NCBI GenBank assembly: GCA_964627445.1
Contig: CAZVJF010000010.1
Location: forward strand, 1 to 64,000
Direction of reading: 5' to 3'
Length of the DNA: 64,000 bases
From: Luteibaculum sp964627445
GTDB lineage: Bacteria > Bacteroidota > Bacteroidia > Flavobacteriales_D > Luteibaculaceae
Below, piece after piece: positions 51,403 through 60,148 of this stretch. A program made the position numbers and the translations under genes. The notes under the pieces were generated by a model. That model was not told the DNA's origin. It ran no database searches and saw only the letters and a list, made by a program, of their open reading frames with translations. Every line of letters begins with the position of its first letter. The first letter of the stretch is position 1.

Positions 51403-52227
51403 ATGGCTGTTAGAAAACTAAGACCAATTACTCCAGGACAACGAAACAAGATTGTTTCTGAGTTCGATACGATTACTACGGATAAGCCGGAAAAATCGTT
51501 ATTGGTAGGTCATAAAAAATCTGGAGGACGTAACAACCAAGGGCGCATGACTATGCGTTACATTGGTGGAGGTCACAAGAAGCGCTACCGTATTATCGAC
51601 TTCAAACGCGATAAGCAGGATGTAGAAGCTACAGTGAAGTCTATAGAATACGATCCAAACAGAACCGCCCGTATTGCATTGGTTGAATATGCAGACGGTG
51701 AGAAAAGATATATCCTCGCACCACAAGGTCTTAAAGTAGACCAGAAAATCATCAACGGTGCCAAAGCAACTCCCGAAGTAGGGAATAGCATGTTTCTAAG
51801 GGATATTCCACTAGGTACTATAATCCACAATATCGAATTGCATCCTGGACAAGGTGGCTCGCTAGCGAGAAGTGCAGGTTCTTACGCACAGCTAACTGCT
51901 CGTGACGGAAAGTTCGCTATCGTTAAGCTTCCATCAGGGGAAACGCGAATGATTTTGGTTACTTGTTTAGCAACCATCGGATCGGTTTCTAACCCAGATC
52001 ACATGCTGTTACGCAGTGGTAAGGCGGGACGCTCTCGTTGGTTGGGTAGAAGACCTCGCGTTCGTGGTGTGGTAATGAACCCAGTAGATCACCCAATGGG
52101 TGGTGGTGAAGGCCGTTCTTCAGGTGGTCACCCAAGATCTAGAAAAGGCTTACCAGCTAAGGGTTACAAGACAAGAAGACCTAAGAACAAGAGTTCTAAG
52201 TACATAATAGAAGGTAGAAAAAAATAA
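51403..52227 (+). CDS. rplB: 50S ribosomal protein L2
   Basis: Encodes 274 residues. The OB and SH3-like domains carry GGGHKKRYRIIDFKRDK and ADGEKRYILAPQGLKV; the C-terminal region near the peptidyl-transferase centre has RGVVMNPVDHPMGGGEGRS with the essential histidine. Full length. Confidence 0.97.
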   Translation: MAVRKLRPITPGQRNKIVSEFDTITTDKPEKSLLVGHKKSGGRNNQGRMTMRYIGGGHKKRYRIIDFKRDKQDVEATVKSIEYDPNRTARIALVEYADGEKRYILAPQGLKVDQKIINGAKATPEVGNSMFLRDIPLGTIIHNIELHPGQGGSLARSAGSYAQLTARDGKFAIVKLPSGETRMILVTCLATIGSVSNPDHMLLRSGKAGRSRWLGRRPRVRGVVMNPVDHPMGGGEGRSSGGHPRSRKGLPAKGYKTRRPKNKSSKYIIEGRKK

Positions 52228-52238
52228 AGTAGGGAAGT

Positions 52239-52520
52239 ATGAGTAGGTCACTAAAAAAGCCACCTTTTGTACACTACAAATTGGCTGAGAAAGTAGATAA
52301 AGCATTAGACTCGGGTAACAAAAGCGTTATCAAAACATGGTCTCGCGCATCTACAATAACTCCAGACTTTGTTGGATTCACCTTTGCAGTACACAATGGT
52401 AATAAGTTTATCCCCGTGTACGTAACAGAAAACATGGTGGGACACAAGTTAGGAGAGTTTTCTCCAACACGTACCTTCCGTGGACACGGTGGAAATAAGA
52501 AAGATAAAGGAAAGCGCTAA
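52239..52520 (+). CDS. rpsS: 30S ribosomal protein S19
   Basis: Encodes 93 residues. MSRSLKKPPFVHYKLAEKV, TWSRASTITPDFVGFTFAVH and HKLGEFSPTRTFRGHGG are the standard motifs. It binds the 30S head with S13. Confidence 0.96.
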   Translation: MSRSLKKPPFVHYKLAEKVDKALDSGNKSVIKTWSRASTITPDFVGFTFAVHNGNKFIPVYVTENMVGHKLGEFSPTRTFRGHGGNKKDKGKR

Positions 52521-52531
52521 GATCGTTTGTT

Positions 52532-52933
52532 ATGGGATCTAGAAAGAAATTACGTGCGGAAAAGCTAAGAGAGGAAAGAAAGCAAACATCTTTCGCCAAG
52601 CTAAATAATTGTCCAACTTCACCTCGCAAAATGCGCTTGGTTGCTGATAATATCAGAGGTTTGGATGTATTTAAGGCCATGGCAATTCTTAACAACAGCT
52701 CTCAAGTGGCAGCCAAAAGCTTAAGCAAACTATTGCGTTCTGCTATGGCAAACTGGGAAGCGAAGAACGAAGGACTACGTCCAGAGGAGTCGGCTTTGTT
52801 TGTTAAGGAGATCACTGTAGATAGTGCTAGAATGTTGAAGCGTATTCAGCCAGCACCACAGGGTAGAGCCCACAGAATAAGAAAACGTTCTAACCACGTA
52901 ACATTGGTAATCGATAGCGCAGATAAGAAGTAA
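52532..52933 (+). CDS. rplV: 50S ribosomal protein L22
   Basis: Encodes 133 residues, with a 20-residue basic N-terminal extension (MGSRKKLRAEKLREERKQTS) before the conserved NNCPTSPRKMRLVADNIRG. The tunnel beta-hairpin is ARMLKRIQPAPQGRAHRIRK. Confidence 0.95.
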   Translation: MGSRKKLRAEKLREERKQTSFAKLNNCPTSPRKMRLVADNIRGLDVFKAMAILNNSSQVAAKSLSKLLRSAMANWEAKNEGLRPEESALFVKEITVDSARMLKRIQPAPQGRAHRIRKRSNHVTLVIDSADKK

Positions 52934-52935
52934 TT

Positions 52936-53646
52936 ATGGGACAAAAGACTAACCCGATAGGAAATAGATTAGGTTTCATCAGAGGATGGGACTCAAATTG
53001 GTTTGGAGGGAACGATTACGGGGATAAGATTGTCGAAGATGACAAGATCAGAAGATATCTTAACGCTCGTTTGTCCAAAGCCGGTATTGCGCGTATCGTT
53101 ATTGAGCGTACGCTTAAATTGGTTACCGTTACTATTCAGTCCTCTCGTCCTGGTATCATTATCGGTAAAGGAGGTTCTGAAGTAGAGAAGCTTAAAGAAG
53201 AATTAAAGAAGCTTACGGGCAAAGAAGTACAAATCAACATTTTCGAGATCAAGCGTCCGGAGTTGGATGCAAGCTTAGTGGCTGCAGGTATTGCACGTCA
53301 GATCGAAGGTCGTATTTCTTTTCGTAGAGCAATAAAAATGGCGGTATCCTCAACCATGAGAATGGGTGCAGAGGGTATCAAGATAACCATCGCAGGTCGT
53401 TTGAATGGTGCTGAAATGGCACGTACGGAGCACTTTAAGGATGGTAGAATTCCACTACACACCTTCCGTGCAGACATTGATTATGCATTGCACGAAGCGC
53501 ATACCACCTATGGTCGTATTGGTATCAAGGTATGGATTTGCAAAGGTGAGGTGTACGGTAAGCGCGATTTATCTCCGCTACCTGCACAGAAGCAACAAAA
53601 AGGCGGTCGTTTCGGTGGCCGTGGTGGAGCCAGAAAGAAGAAATAA
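52936..53646 (+). CDS. rpsC: 30S ribosomal protein S3
   Basis: Encodes 236 residues. It has MGQKTNPIGNRLGFIRGWDS at the start, the KH-domain loop IGKGGSEVEKLKEEL, and the C-terminal FRADIDYALHEAHTTYGRIG. A Gly/Arg-rich tail (GGRFGGRGGARKKK) closes it. Part of the mRNA entry channel. Confidence 0.96.
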   Translation: MGQKTNPIGNRLGFIRGWDSNWFGGNDYGDKIVEDDKIRRYLNARLSKAGIARIVIERTLKLVTVTIQSSRPGIIIGKGGSEVEKLKEELKKLTGKEVQINIFEIKRPELDASLVAAGIARQIEGRISFRRAIKMAVSSTMRMGAEGIKITIAGRLNGAEMARTEHFKDGRIPLHTFRADIDYALHEAHTTYGRIGIKVWICKGEVYGKRDLSPLPAQKQQKGGRFGGRGGARKKK

Positions 53647-53672
53647 GAATTTTTGAAACGCTGAAATAAGTC

Positions 53673-54092
53673 ATGTTACAGCCGAAGAGATCGAAATTTA
53701 GAAAGCAGTTTAAGGGAAGAATGAAGGGTAACGCGGGCCGCGGCACGCAAATCGCTTTTGGTTCTTTCGGTTTAAAAGCTTTAGAGAGTGGATGGATTAC
53801 ATCGCGTCAAATTGAAGCCGCACGTATTGCTGTAACACGTTACATGAAGCGTGAAGGTAAAGTTTGGATCCGCATCTTTCCAGACAAACCCGTTACTGCA
53901 AAGCCTCTAGAGGTACGTATGGGTAAAGGTAAAGGTGCACCAAGTCACTGGGTGGCTGTGGTAAAAGCAGGACGCATTATGTTCGAAGCGGATGGAGTAC
54001 CATTAGAGGTAGCTACTGAGGCTATGCGTTTGGCAGCACAGAAACTACCCATCAAGTGTAAGTTTGTAGTAAGAAACGATTACTCTGAATAA
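53673..54092 (+). CDS. rplP: 50S ribosomal protein L16
   Basis: Encodes 139 residues. MLQPKRSKFRKQFKGRMKG, GKVWIRIFPDKPVTAKPLEV and RMGKGKGAPSHWVAVVKAGR are conserved. It helps position A-site tRNA. Confidence 0.96.
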   Translation: MLQPKRSKFRKQFKGRMKGNAGRGTQIAFGSFGLKALESGWITSRQIEAARIAVTRYMKREGKVWIRIFPDKPVTAKPLEVRMGKGKGAPSHWVAVVKAGRIMFEADGVPLEVATEAMRLAAQKLPIKCKFVVRNDYSE

Positions 54093-54093
54093 G

Positions 54094-54291
54094 ATGAAAG
54101 CAGCGGAAATAAGAGAGTTGTCGCTCGATGAATTGAAAGATAGAATCAGCACAGCTCAAGAGGAGTTGAACAAGTTGGAGATGACACATGCTGTTGCAGA
54201 ATTGGAGAATCCACTTCAACTCAGATTTAAGAGAAGAGCGATTGCTCGCATGAAAACCGATTTGAGAAGAAGAGAATTAGCTGCAGAATAA
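54094..54291 (+). CDS. rpmC: 50S ribosomal protein L29
   Basis: Encodes 65 residues, two helices with the family pattern MKAAEIRELSLDELKDRI ... ENPLQLRFKRRAIARMKT. It sits next to L23 at the tunnel exit. One base separates it from rplP. Confidence 0.95.
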   Translation: MKAAEIRELSLDELKDRISTAQEELNKLEMTHAVAELENPLQLRFKRRAIARMKTDLRRRELAAE

Positions 54292-54298
54292 TTACGGT

Positions 54299-54553
54299 AT
54301 GGAAAGGAATTTAAGAAAAGAGCGTATCGGGGTTGTAATAAGCGACAAAATGGATAAAACCGTTGTGGTTTCCGTTGAGCGTAAAGTTAAGCACCCGAAG
54401 TACGGTAAGTTCGTGAAGAAGACTTCAAAATTCTTCGCTCACGATGAGAAGCAGGATTCTCACATTGGAGATACAGTAAAAATTATGGAAACCAGACCGC
54501 TTAGTAAGAATAAGAACTGGCGTTTGGTTGAAGTATTGGAGAGAGCTAAATAG
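54299..54553 (+). CDS. rpsQ: 30S ribosomal protein S17
   Basis: Encodes 84 residues, an OB fold with RIGVVISDKMDKTVVVSVER, KHPKYGKFVKKTSKFFAHDE and METRPLSKNKNWRLVEVLE. Confidence 0.96.
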   Translation: MERNLRKERIGVVISDKMDKTVVVSVERKVKHPKYGKFVKKTSKFFAHDEKQDSHIGDTVKIMETRPLSKNKNWRLVEVLERAK

Positions 54554-54559
54554 ATTGTC

Positions 54560-54928
54560 ATGGTTCAGCAGGAGTCTAGATTAAAAGTAGCAGATAATAG
54601 CGGAGCAAAAGAAGTGCTCTGCATACGTGTTTTGGGTGGTACAGGAAGAAGATATGCTTCTGTTGGAGACAAGATTGTAGTCTCTGTGAAAGAGGCCATG
54701 CCTTCGGGTAACGCCAAAAAAGGAACCGTATCCAAGGCTGTTGTAGTAAGAACAAGCAAGGAAGTAAGAAGACAAGACGGTTCTTACATTCGCTTTGATG
54801 ACAACGCAGTAGTACTGCTTAACAACACAGATGAGATGCGTGGCACCCGTATTTTTGGGCCAGTAGCACGTGAGTTAAGAGAAAAGCAATTTACCAAGAT
54901 TGTGTCTTTAGCACCTGAGGTATTGTAA
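54560..54928 (+). CDS. rplN: 50S ribosomal protein L14
   Basis: Encodes 122 residues. MVQQESRLKVADNSGAKEVL, the AVVVRTSKEVRRQDGSYIRF loop and GTRIFGPVARELREKQFTKI are conserved. Opens the spc block. Confidence 0.96.
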   Translation: MVQQESRLKVADNSGAKEVLCIRVLGGTGRRYASVGDKIVVSVKEAMPSGNAKKGTVSKAVVVRTSKEVRRQDGSYIRFDDNAVVLLNNTDEMRGTRIFGPVARELREKQFTKIVSLAPEVL

Positions 54929-54938
54929 TAAAAGGGTT

Positions 54939-55253
54939 ATGCAAAAGAAGTTACACATAAAAGTTGGGGATTTAGTTAAGGTAATTGCCGGTAACCATAA
55001 AGGGAGCGAAGGCAAAATCTTATCCATAGATCGCGATAAAGATCGCGCAGTGGTAGAGGGAGTAAACATGATTTCTAAGCATGTAAAACCCAATGCATCT
55101 AATCCTCAGGGCGGAATTGTAAAACGCGAAGCAGGTATCCATATTTCCAACCTTATGGTTGTAGTAAATGGTACTCCACAGCGTACAACAATTAACGTTG
55201 TAGACGGGAAGAGAGAAAGAGTAGGAGTTAAGAATAAAGAAGCAGTAAACTAA
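54939..55253 (+). CDS. rplX: 50S ribosomal protein L24
   Basis: Encodes 104 residues with the KOW motif (KVGDLVKVIAGNHKGSEGKI) and VEGVNMISKHVKPN. An assembly initiator of 50S. Confidence 0.96.
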   Translation: MQKKLHIKVGDLVKVIAGNHKGSEGKILSIDRDKDRAVVEGVNMISKHVKPNASNPQGGIVKREAGIHISNLMVVVNGTPQRTTINVVDGKRERVGVKNKEAVN

Positions 55254-55254
55254 G

Positions 55255-55806
55255 ATGGAATATCAACCCCGCTTAAAGAAAACGTATAGCGATAAGGTAG
55301 TTCCTGCGTTGGTGGAGAATTTTAAGTACAAGTCTCCCATGCAGGTACCAAGATTGGTTAAAATCGTTCTTAGCCAAGGTTTAGGCAAGGCGGTGGCAGA
55401 TAAGCGCATCGTAGATACTGCCATCGAAGAAATGTCACTTATTACCGGGCAAAAAGCAATTGCCACATATTCTAAAAAGGACGTATCTAACTTTAAGTTG
55501 AGAAAAGGTATGCCTATTGGAGCGAAGGTAACGCTACGTGGTGACAAGATGTATGAATTTATAGACCGCCTAATTGCGGTTGCACTACCAAGAACACGCG
55601 ACTTCCGCGGTGTTAGCCCAAAGGGTTTTGACGGTAGAGGTAACTTTAATATGGGGGTAACCGAGCAAATAATATTCCCTGAGATCGACATCGAGAAGGT
55701 GAAGCACATCAACGGGATGGACATAACATTTGTAACAACTGCGGAAACAGATGCGGAGGCGAAAGCCCTTTTAGAGAACTTTGGTTTCCCATTTGTAAAA
55801 AAGTAA
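55255..55806 (+). CDS. rplE: 50S ribosomal protein L5
   Basis: Encodes 183 residues. Standard marks are PRLVKIVLSQGLGKAVADKR, AIATYSKKDVSNFKLRKGMP and RTRDFRGVSPKGFDGRGNFN. It binds 5S rRNA in the central protuberance. One base after rplX. Confidence 0.96.
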   Translation: MEYQPRLKKTYSDKVVPALVENFKYKSPMQVPRLVKIVLSQGLGKAVADKRIVDTAIEEMSLITGQKAIATYSKKDVSNFKLRKGMPIGAKVTLRGDKMYEFIDRLIAVALPRTRDFRGVSPKGFDGRGNFNMGVTEQIIFPEIDIEKVKHINGMDITFVTTAETDAEAKALLENFGFPFVKK

Positions 55807-55810
55807 GAGC

Positions 55811-56080
55811 ATGGCTAAGGAATCAATGAAAGCGCGTGAGCGCAAGAGAGAAAGATTAGTAGCGAAGTACGCAGACAAGCGCGCGCAGCTTAAGGCTGAG
55901 GGCGATTGGGACGCTTTACAAAAGCTTCCTAAAAACTCTTCTAAAGTTCGTATGCACAACCGTTGCAAGCTTACTGGAAGACCTCGCGGTTACATGCGTC
56001 AGTTCGGTATTAGCCGTGTAACCTTCCGCGAAATGGCCGTAAACGGTTTGATCCCGGGAGTTAAGAAATCAAGTTGGTAA
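55811..56080 (+). CDS. rpsN: 30S ribosomal protein S14, zinc-free form
   Basis: Encodes 89 residues, the long form. The usual CxxC pairs of zinc-binding S14 are absent (one Cys remains in MHNRCKLTGRPRGYMRQF), so this is the C-minus form. MAKESMKARERKRERLVAKY starts it. Confidence 0.95.
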   Translation: MAKESMKARERKRERLVAKYADKRAQLKAEGDWDALQKLPKNSSKVRMHNRCKLTGRPRGYMRQFGISRVTFREMAVNGLIPGVKKSSW

Positions 56081-56087
56081 AGAGAAG

Positions 56088-56094
56088 AAGGAGG
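56088..56094 (+). promoter_or_regulatory. Strong Shine-Dalgarno site of rpsH (AAGGAGG)
   Basis: Seven bases complementary to the 16S anti-Shine-Dalgarno end, 7 bases before the rpsH ATG. Most genes in this window lack such a site. Confidence 0.75.
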
Positions 56095-56101
56095 GAGAAA
56101 G

Positions 56102-56500
56102 ATGTTTAGCGATCCTATATCAGATTACTTAACGCGCATTAGAAATGCAGCGATGGCCAAGAAAAAGGTAGTAGAAATACCTGGTTCTAACCTAAAAAGA
56201 GACATAACCCGAATTCTATTCGAAAAAGGCTATATCCTTAGCTACAAGTTCGAAGATGACGGTAAGCAAGGTATCATCAAGATAGCATTAAAGTACGACA
56301 GCAAAACCAAAGAGCCTGCAATTCGCGAGTTAAAGCGTATCAGCTCTCCAGGTTTGCGTAAGTATGCGAATACCGATACCATGCCTCGAGTTTTGAATGG
56401 ATTAGGAATTGCTATCCTTTCAACCAACAAAGGGGTTATGACGGACAAAGAGGCAAGAAAAGATAACGTTGGTGGCGAAGTTCTTTGCTACGTTCACTAA
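56102..56500 (+). CDS. rpsH: 30S ribosomal protein S8
   Basis: Encodes 132 residues. MFSDPISDYLTRIRNAAMAK, and the C-terminal GIAILSTNKGVMTDKEARKD are typical. In E. coli S8 represses the spc block by binding mRNA near rplE; here the notable feature is a strong ribosome site before this gene. Confidence 0.96.
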   Translation: MFSDPISDYLTRIRNAAMAKKKVVEIPGSNLKRDITRILFEKGYILSYKFEDDGKQGIIKIALKYDSKTKEPAIRELKRISSPGLRKYANTDTMPRVLNGLGIAILSTNKGVMTDKEARKDNVGGEVLCYVH

Positions 56501-56502
56501 AA

Positions 56503-56508
56503 GGGAGG
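56503..56508 (+). promoter_or_regulatory. Strong Shine-Dalgarno site of rplF (GGGAGG)
   Basis: GGGAGG with flanking purines, 7 bases before the rplF ATG, just after the rpsH stop. Confidence 0.65.
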
Positions 56509-56515
56509 AAAGATT

Positions 56516-57073
56516 ATGTCTAGAGTAGGTTACGCACCCATTAAAATTGCATCTGGAGTAGACGTAAAGGTCTCTGATAAAAATATAGTGACGGTAAAAG
56601 GTCCTAAAGGAGAGCTTACCCAGGTTGTTGATCCGGCTATTGGCGTAAAAATAGAAGACGAAATCATTACGGTTACTCGTCCTTCTGACGCTAAGCCTCA
56701 TAAAGCAAAACACGGTTTATACCGCGCCATAATTAATAATATGGTAGAGGGTGTAACCCAGGGCTACGAGAAACAGCTCGAGCTTGTTGGGGTAGGTTAC
56801 CGTGCCGCCATTAAAGGAAATGTTTTGGAATTGGCGTTGGGATACTCTCACGCAATTGCCCTGTTACTACCGGACGAAATTAAAGTTGAAGTAACAGCGG
56901 AAAAAGGAAAGAATCCTATCCTCAAGTTTACCTCGCATGACAAGCACTTAATTGGTCAGGTTTGTGCCAAAATTAAGTCGCTTCGTAAGATTGAGCCTTA
57001 CAAAGGAAAAGGGGTGAAATTTGTTGGAGAACACATACGTAGAAAAGCAGGTAAGTCTGCAGCTAAAAAGTAA
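56516..57073 (+). CDS. rplF: 50S ribosomal protein L6
   Basis: Encodes 185 residues. VKGPKGELTQVVDPAIGVKI, GYEKQLELVGVGYRAAIKGN and the signature KIEPYKGKGVKFVGEHIRRK are present. It sits near the factor-binding site. Confidence 0.96.
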   Translation: MSRVGYAPIKIASGVDVKVSDKNIVTVKGPKGELTQVVDPAIGVKIEDEIITVTRPSDAKPHKAKHGLYRAIINNMVEGVTQGYEKQLELVGVGYRAAIKGNVLELALGYSHAIALLLPDEIKVEVTAEKGKNPILKFTSHDKHLIGQVCAKIKSLRKIEPYKGKGVKFVGEHIRRKAGKSAAKK

Positions 57074-57078
57074 TAGTC

Positions 57079-57432
57079 ATGGCTTTTAGTAAAGAGGAGA
57101 GAAGAAATAAACTGAGAAGCCGCATCAGAAGAACGGTTTCTGGTACTGCAGAGCGTCCAAGGCTAAGTGTTTTTCGTAGCAATAAGCAGATCTACGCACA
57201 GCTGGTAAACGATGAAAAAGGCGATACCATTGCTACAGCATCATCATTAAAAATGAACGATGCGCAATCTGTAAACAAAGTAGAGCAAGCCAAATTGGTA
57301 GGTAAAGCGATTGCAGAGAGGGCGAAGGAGAAAGGTGTAGAAGCTGTAGTTTTTGACCGCGGTGGTTATTTGTACCACGGTAGAGTGAAAGCTTTAGCAG
57401 ATGCAGCAAGAACAGAAGGATTGAAATTTTAA
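57079..57432 (+). CDS. rplR: 50S ribosomal protein L18
   Basis: Encodes 117 residues. RPRLSVFRSNKQIYAQLVND, VGKAIAERAKEKGVEAVVFD and the end RGGYLYHGRVKALADAAR fit L18, which carries 5S rRNA. Confidence 0.96.
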   Translation: MAFSKEERRNKLRSRIRRTVSGTAERPRLSVFRSNKQIYAQLVNDEKGDTIATASSLKMNDAQSVNKVEQAKLVGKAIAERAKEKGVEAVVFDRGGYLYHGRVKALADAARTEGLKF

Positions 57433-57444
57433 GCTCTTATATAG

Positions 57445-57948
57445 ATGAAACGAGTTAGAGCAACAGATATTGAATTAAAAGACCGTTTGGTTGGAATCAA
57501 CCGTGTTACCAAGGTAACCAAAGGGGGTAGAACCTTTAGTTTCTCCGCTATGGTTGTAGTAGGTGACGAAAACGGGATTGTAGGTCACGGATTAGGAAAA
57601 GCGAAAGAGGTTACCGAAGCGATCAGCAAGGGAATTGAAGACGCGAAGAAAAACCTAATTGAGGTGCCACTTAAAAATGGTACCATTCCACACTTACAGC
57701 ATGGTAAATTTGGTGGTGCTCGCGTGCTGATAAAGCCTGCGGCTCACGGTACTGGTGTAATTGCTGGTGGTGCTATGCGTGCAGTATTGGAAAGCGTTGG
57801 CGTAACGGATGTACTTGCAAAATGCATTGGATCGGCTAACCCACAAAATGTGGTGAAGGCGACTATGCATGCACTTTCAGAACTGAGAGATGCAGGAACA
57901 GTTGCGGCAACAAGAGGAGTTAGTTTAGAGAACGTTTTTAACGGCTAA
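57445..57948 (+). CDS. rpsE: 30S ribosomal protein S5
   Basis: Encodes 167 residues. The double-stranded-RNA-binding domain has LVGINRVTKVTKGGRTFSFS and VGDENGIVGHGLGKAKEVTE; the C-terminal domain has AHGTGVIAGGAMRAVLESVG. The proteins's N-terminal extension is short. Confidence 0.96.
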   Translation: MKRVRATDIELKDRLVGINRVTKVTKGGRTFSFSAMVVVGDENGIVGHGLGKAKEVTEAISKGIEDAKKNLIEVPLKNGTIPHLQHGKFGGARVLIKPAAHGTGVIAGGAMRAVLESVGVTDVLAKCIGSANPQNVVKATMHALSELRDAGTVAATRGVSLENVFNG

Positions 57949-57951
57949 GAC

Positions 57952-58131
57952 ATGGCGAAGATTGTTATTACCCAAGTAAAAAGCGGTATTGATCGTCCGA
58001 AAGATCAGAAGTTAACCCTTCAGGCGTTGGGATTGAGAAAATTAAATCGCCCTGTGGAGAAAGAGGCCACCCCTCAAATTTTAGGGATGGTAAACAAGGT
58101 GAAGCACTTAGTTGAAGTTAAAGAAATTTAG
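57952..58131 (+). CDS. rpmD: 50S ribosomal protein L30
   Basis: A short gene of 59 residues between rpsE and rplO. It reads MAKIVITQVKSGIDRPKDQK, then LTLQALGLRKLNRPVEKEAT, and ends GMVNKVKHLVEVKEI. The GLRKLN core is the L30 signature. It starts 3 bases after rpsE's stop and ends 3 bases before the rplO start. Confidence 0.95.
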   Translation: MAKIVITQVKSGIDRPKDQKLTLQALGLRKLNRPVEKEATPQILGMVNKVKHLVEVKEI

Positions 58132-58134
58132 ATC

Positions 58135-58581
58135 ATGAATTTAAATAGTCTATCACCAGCAAAAGGTTCAGTAAGAACCAATACCAGAAAAGGCCGCGGA
58201 AGCGGATCTGGTAAGGGTGGCACAGCAACACGCGGTCACAAGGGTGCAAAGTCAAGATCTGGATACTCAAGAAAAATTGGTTTCGAGGGTGGTCAGATGC
58301 CATTGCAAAGACGCGTACCTAAGTTTGGTTTTAAAAACCGCAATCGTGTAGCGTACAAAGCGCTTAATCTAGGTTTGCTGCAGGAGATCATCGACAATAA
58401 AAAGATCACTGAGTTTAAGGTAGATACTTTTATTGAGCTAGGATTGATCTCTAAGTCTGAGAAAATAAAACTTCTTGGAGACGGTGAGCTTAAAGACAAA
58501 GTAACTGTAGAGTGCCACGCAGCCTCTGCAAGTGCTAAGGAAGCAATTGAAAAGAATGGTGGTTCTGTAACCACCATTTAA
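58135..58581 (+). CDS. rplO: 50S ribosomal protein L15
   Basis: Encodes 148 residues. The basic Gly-rich N-terminus (GRGSGSGKGGTATRGHKGAK) and FEGGQMPLQRRVPKFGFKNR are conserved. Confidence 0.96.
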   Translation: MNLNSLSPAKGSVRTNTRKGRGSGSGKGGTATRGHKGAKSRSGYSRKIGFEGGQMPLQRRVPKFGFKNRNRVAYKALNLGLLQEIIDNKKITEFKVDTFIELGLISKSEKIKLLGDGELKDKVTVECHAASASAKEAIEKNGGSVTTI

Positions 58582-58591
58582 GAGTTATTGG

Positions 58592-59917
58592 ATGAAGAAT
58601 TTTATTGATACCATAAAGAATATTTGGAGTATTGAGGAGCTTCGCAATCGCATCCTTACTACACTGGGTCTACTTCTAATCTTTAGAGTTGGATCTTATG
58701 TGGTACTTCCAGGAGTAGATTCTGATGCTTTAGCAGCTAGCAGTTCGGCTGGTGGTGGCGGTATTGCAGATCTATTAAGTATGTTTACGGGAGGTGCGTT
58801 TTCGCGTGCTTCCATTTTTGCTTTGGGTATCATGCCGTATATCTCTGCATCCATTATAATGCAGCTTGCTGGCATCGCAATACCTCCGATCCAGAAGATG
58901 CAAAAAGAGGGCGAGAGTGGTAGAAAACGTTTGAATCAATACACGCGTTTTCTAACCATTGTGATCTGTATTCTTCAGGCGCCTAGTTACATTTATACCA
59001 CTATTGATGCAACCGCAAGGCCCGATAGCGCTTTTTGGTTAACCACTGCTGTGATATTGCTAACCACAGGTACGCTTTTCGTAATGTGGTTGGGAGAACG
59101 CATCACAGACAAAGGAATTGGGAACGGTATTTCCTTACTGATCATGATCGGTATTATTTCGAGCCTACCTTTCTCTTTTTTCCAGGAATTAGTTGCACGT
59201 TTAGACAACGGTGGTCTGGTGATCTTTATCGTGGAGATTGTGGCGCTGTTATTGGTTATCGCATTAACCATCATGATCATTCAAGGTACACGCAGAGTAC
59301 CGGTGCAATATGCTCGTAAGATGGCAGGGGGTGGCACACGTAACGTAAGTGGTGCGCGCCAGTATATTCCGCTAAAAGTGAATTCTTCTGGAGTAATGCC
59401 TATCATCTTTGCGCAGGCTATCATGTTTGTTCCTTTATACATTGCTCAGGCAACTGGAACACAATCTGGTATTATTGTAGAATTGGCGAACTTTGGAGGC
59501 TTTTGGTACAACTTGCTATTTGCAACCATGATCATTCTGTTCACCTACTTCTACACCGCCATTATGGTAAATCCATCGCAAATGGCTGATGATATGAAGC
59601 GCAACGGTGGTTTCATTCCGGGTGTTAAGCCAGGAAAAAGCACAGCAGACTACATTGATAACTTGTTATCCAAGCTTACATTGCCCGGCTCTATATTCCT
59701 AGCGTTTATCGCTATTCTACCTGCTTTTGCAATGATGTTTGGAGTAAAGCAACAATTCTCTATCTTCTTTGGAGGTACTTCATTGCTTATTATGGTAGGG
59801 GTTGTTTTAGATACCCTACAGCAAATAGAGTCACATTTACTAAGCCGTCATTATGACGGATTAATGAAAACCGGAAAAATTTCTGGCAGAAATCCTGCCT
59901 TTGGAATGGCAAGCTAG
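58592..59917 (+). CDS. secY: Protein translocase subunit SecY
   Basis: Encodes 441 residues with ten membrane spans, the pore of the Sec translocon in the inner membrane. IWSIEELRNRILTTLGLLLI starts it; FALGIMPYISASIIMQL, the cytosolic loop with RRVPVQYARKMAGGGTRNVS, and VNSSGVMPIIFAQAIMFVP are conserved. The luminal plug segment in this copy is Ala/Ser/Gly-rich (ALAASSSAGGGGIADLL). infA follows after 3 bp, with no map gene between. Confidence 0.96.
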   Translation: MKNFIDTIKNIWSIEELRNRILTTLGLLLIFRVGSYVVLPGVDSDALAASSSAGGGGIADLLSMFTGGAFSRASIFALGIMPYISASIIMQLAGIAIPPIQKMQKEGESGRKRLNQYTRFLTIVICILQAPSYIYTTIDATARPDSAFWLTTAVILLTTGTLFVMWLGERITDKGIGNGISLLIMIGIISSLPFSFFQELVARLDNGGLVIFIVEIVALLLVIALTIMIIQGTRRVPVQYARKMAGGGTRNVSGARQYIPLKVNSSGVMPIIFAQAIMFVPLYIAQATGTQSGIIVELANFGGFWYNLLFATMIILFTYFYTAIMVNPSQMADDMKRNGGFIPGVKPGKSTADYIDNLLSKLTLPGSIFLAFIAILPAFAMMFGVKQQFSIFFGGTSLLIMVGVVLDTLQQIESHLLSRHYDGLMKTGKISGRNPAFGMAS

Positions 59918-59920
59918 CAT

Positions 59921-60139
59921 ATGGCAAAACAATCATCCATAGAACAAGACGGTACCATCGTGGAGGCGTTGTCAAACGCCATGTTTAAGGTGGAATTAGA
60001 AAATGGACACGTGTTAGTAGCACACATCTCTGGAAAGATGCGCATGAACTACATCAAAATCCTTCCAGGAGATAGAGTAAAAGTGGAAATGTCTCCCTAC
60101 GACTTGTCAAAAGGGAGAATAACATACAGATACAAATAA
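59921..60139 (+). CDS. infA: Translation initiation factor IF-1
   Basis: Encodes 72 residues, an OB fold: MAKQSSIEQDGTIVEALSNA, HVLVAHISGKMRMNYIKILP and SPYDLSKGRITYRYK. It blocks the A site during initiation. Confidence 0.96.
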   Translation: MAKQSSIEQDGTIVEALSNAMFKVELENGHVLVAHISGKMRMNYIKILPGDRVKVEMSPYDLSKGRITYRYK

Positions 60140-60148
60140 GTAGAAGTT

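Noticed and set aside
58592..60139. Lost map gene between secY and infA
   Set aside because: The gap is only 3 bp with no remnant, and direct secY-infA linkage is, as far as I recall, normal in Flavobacteriia.
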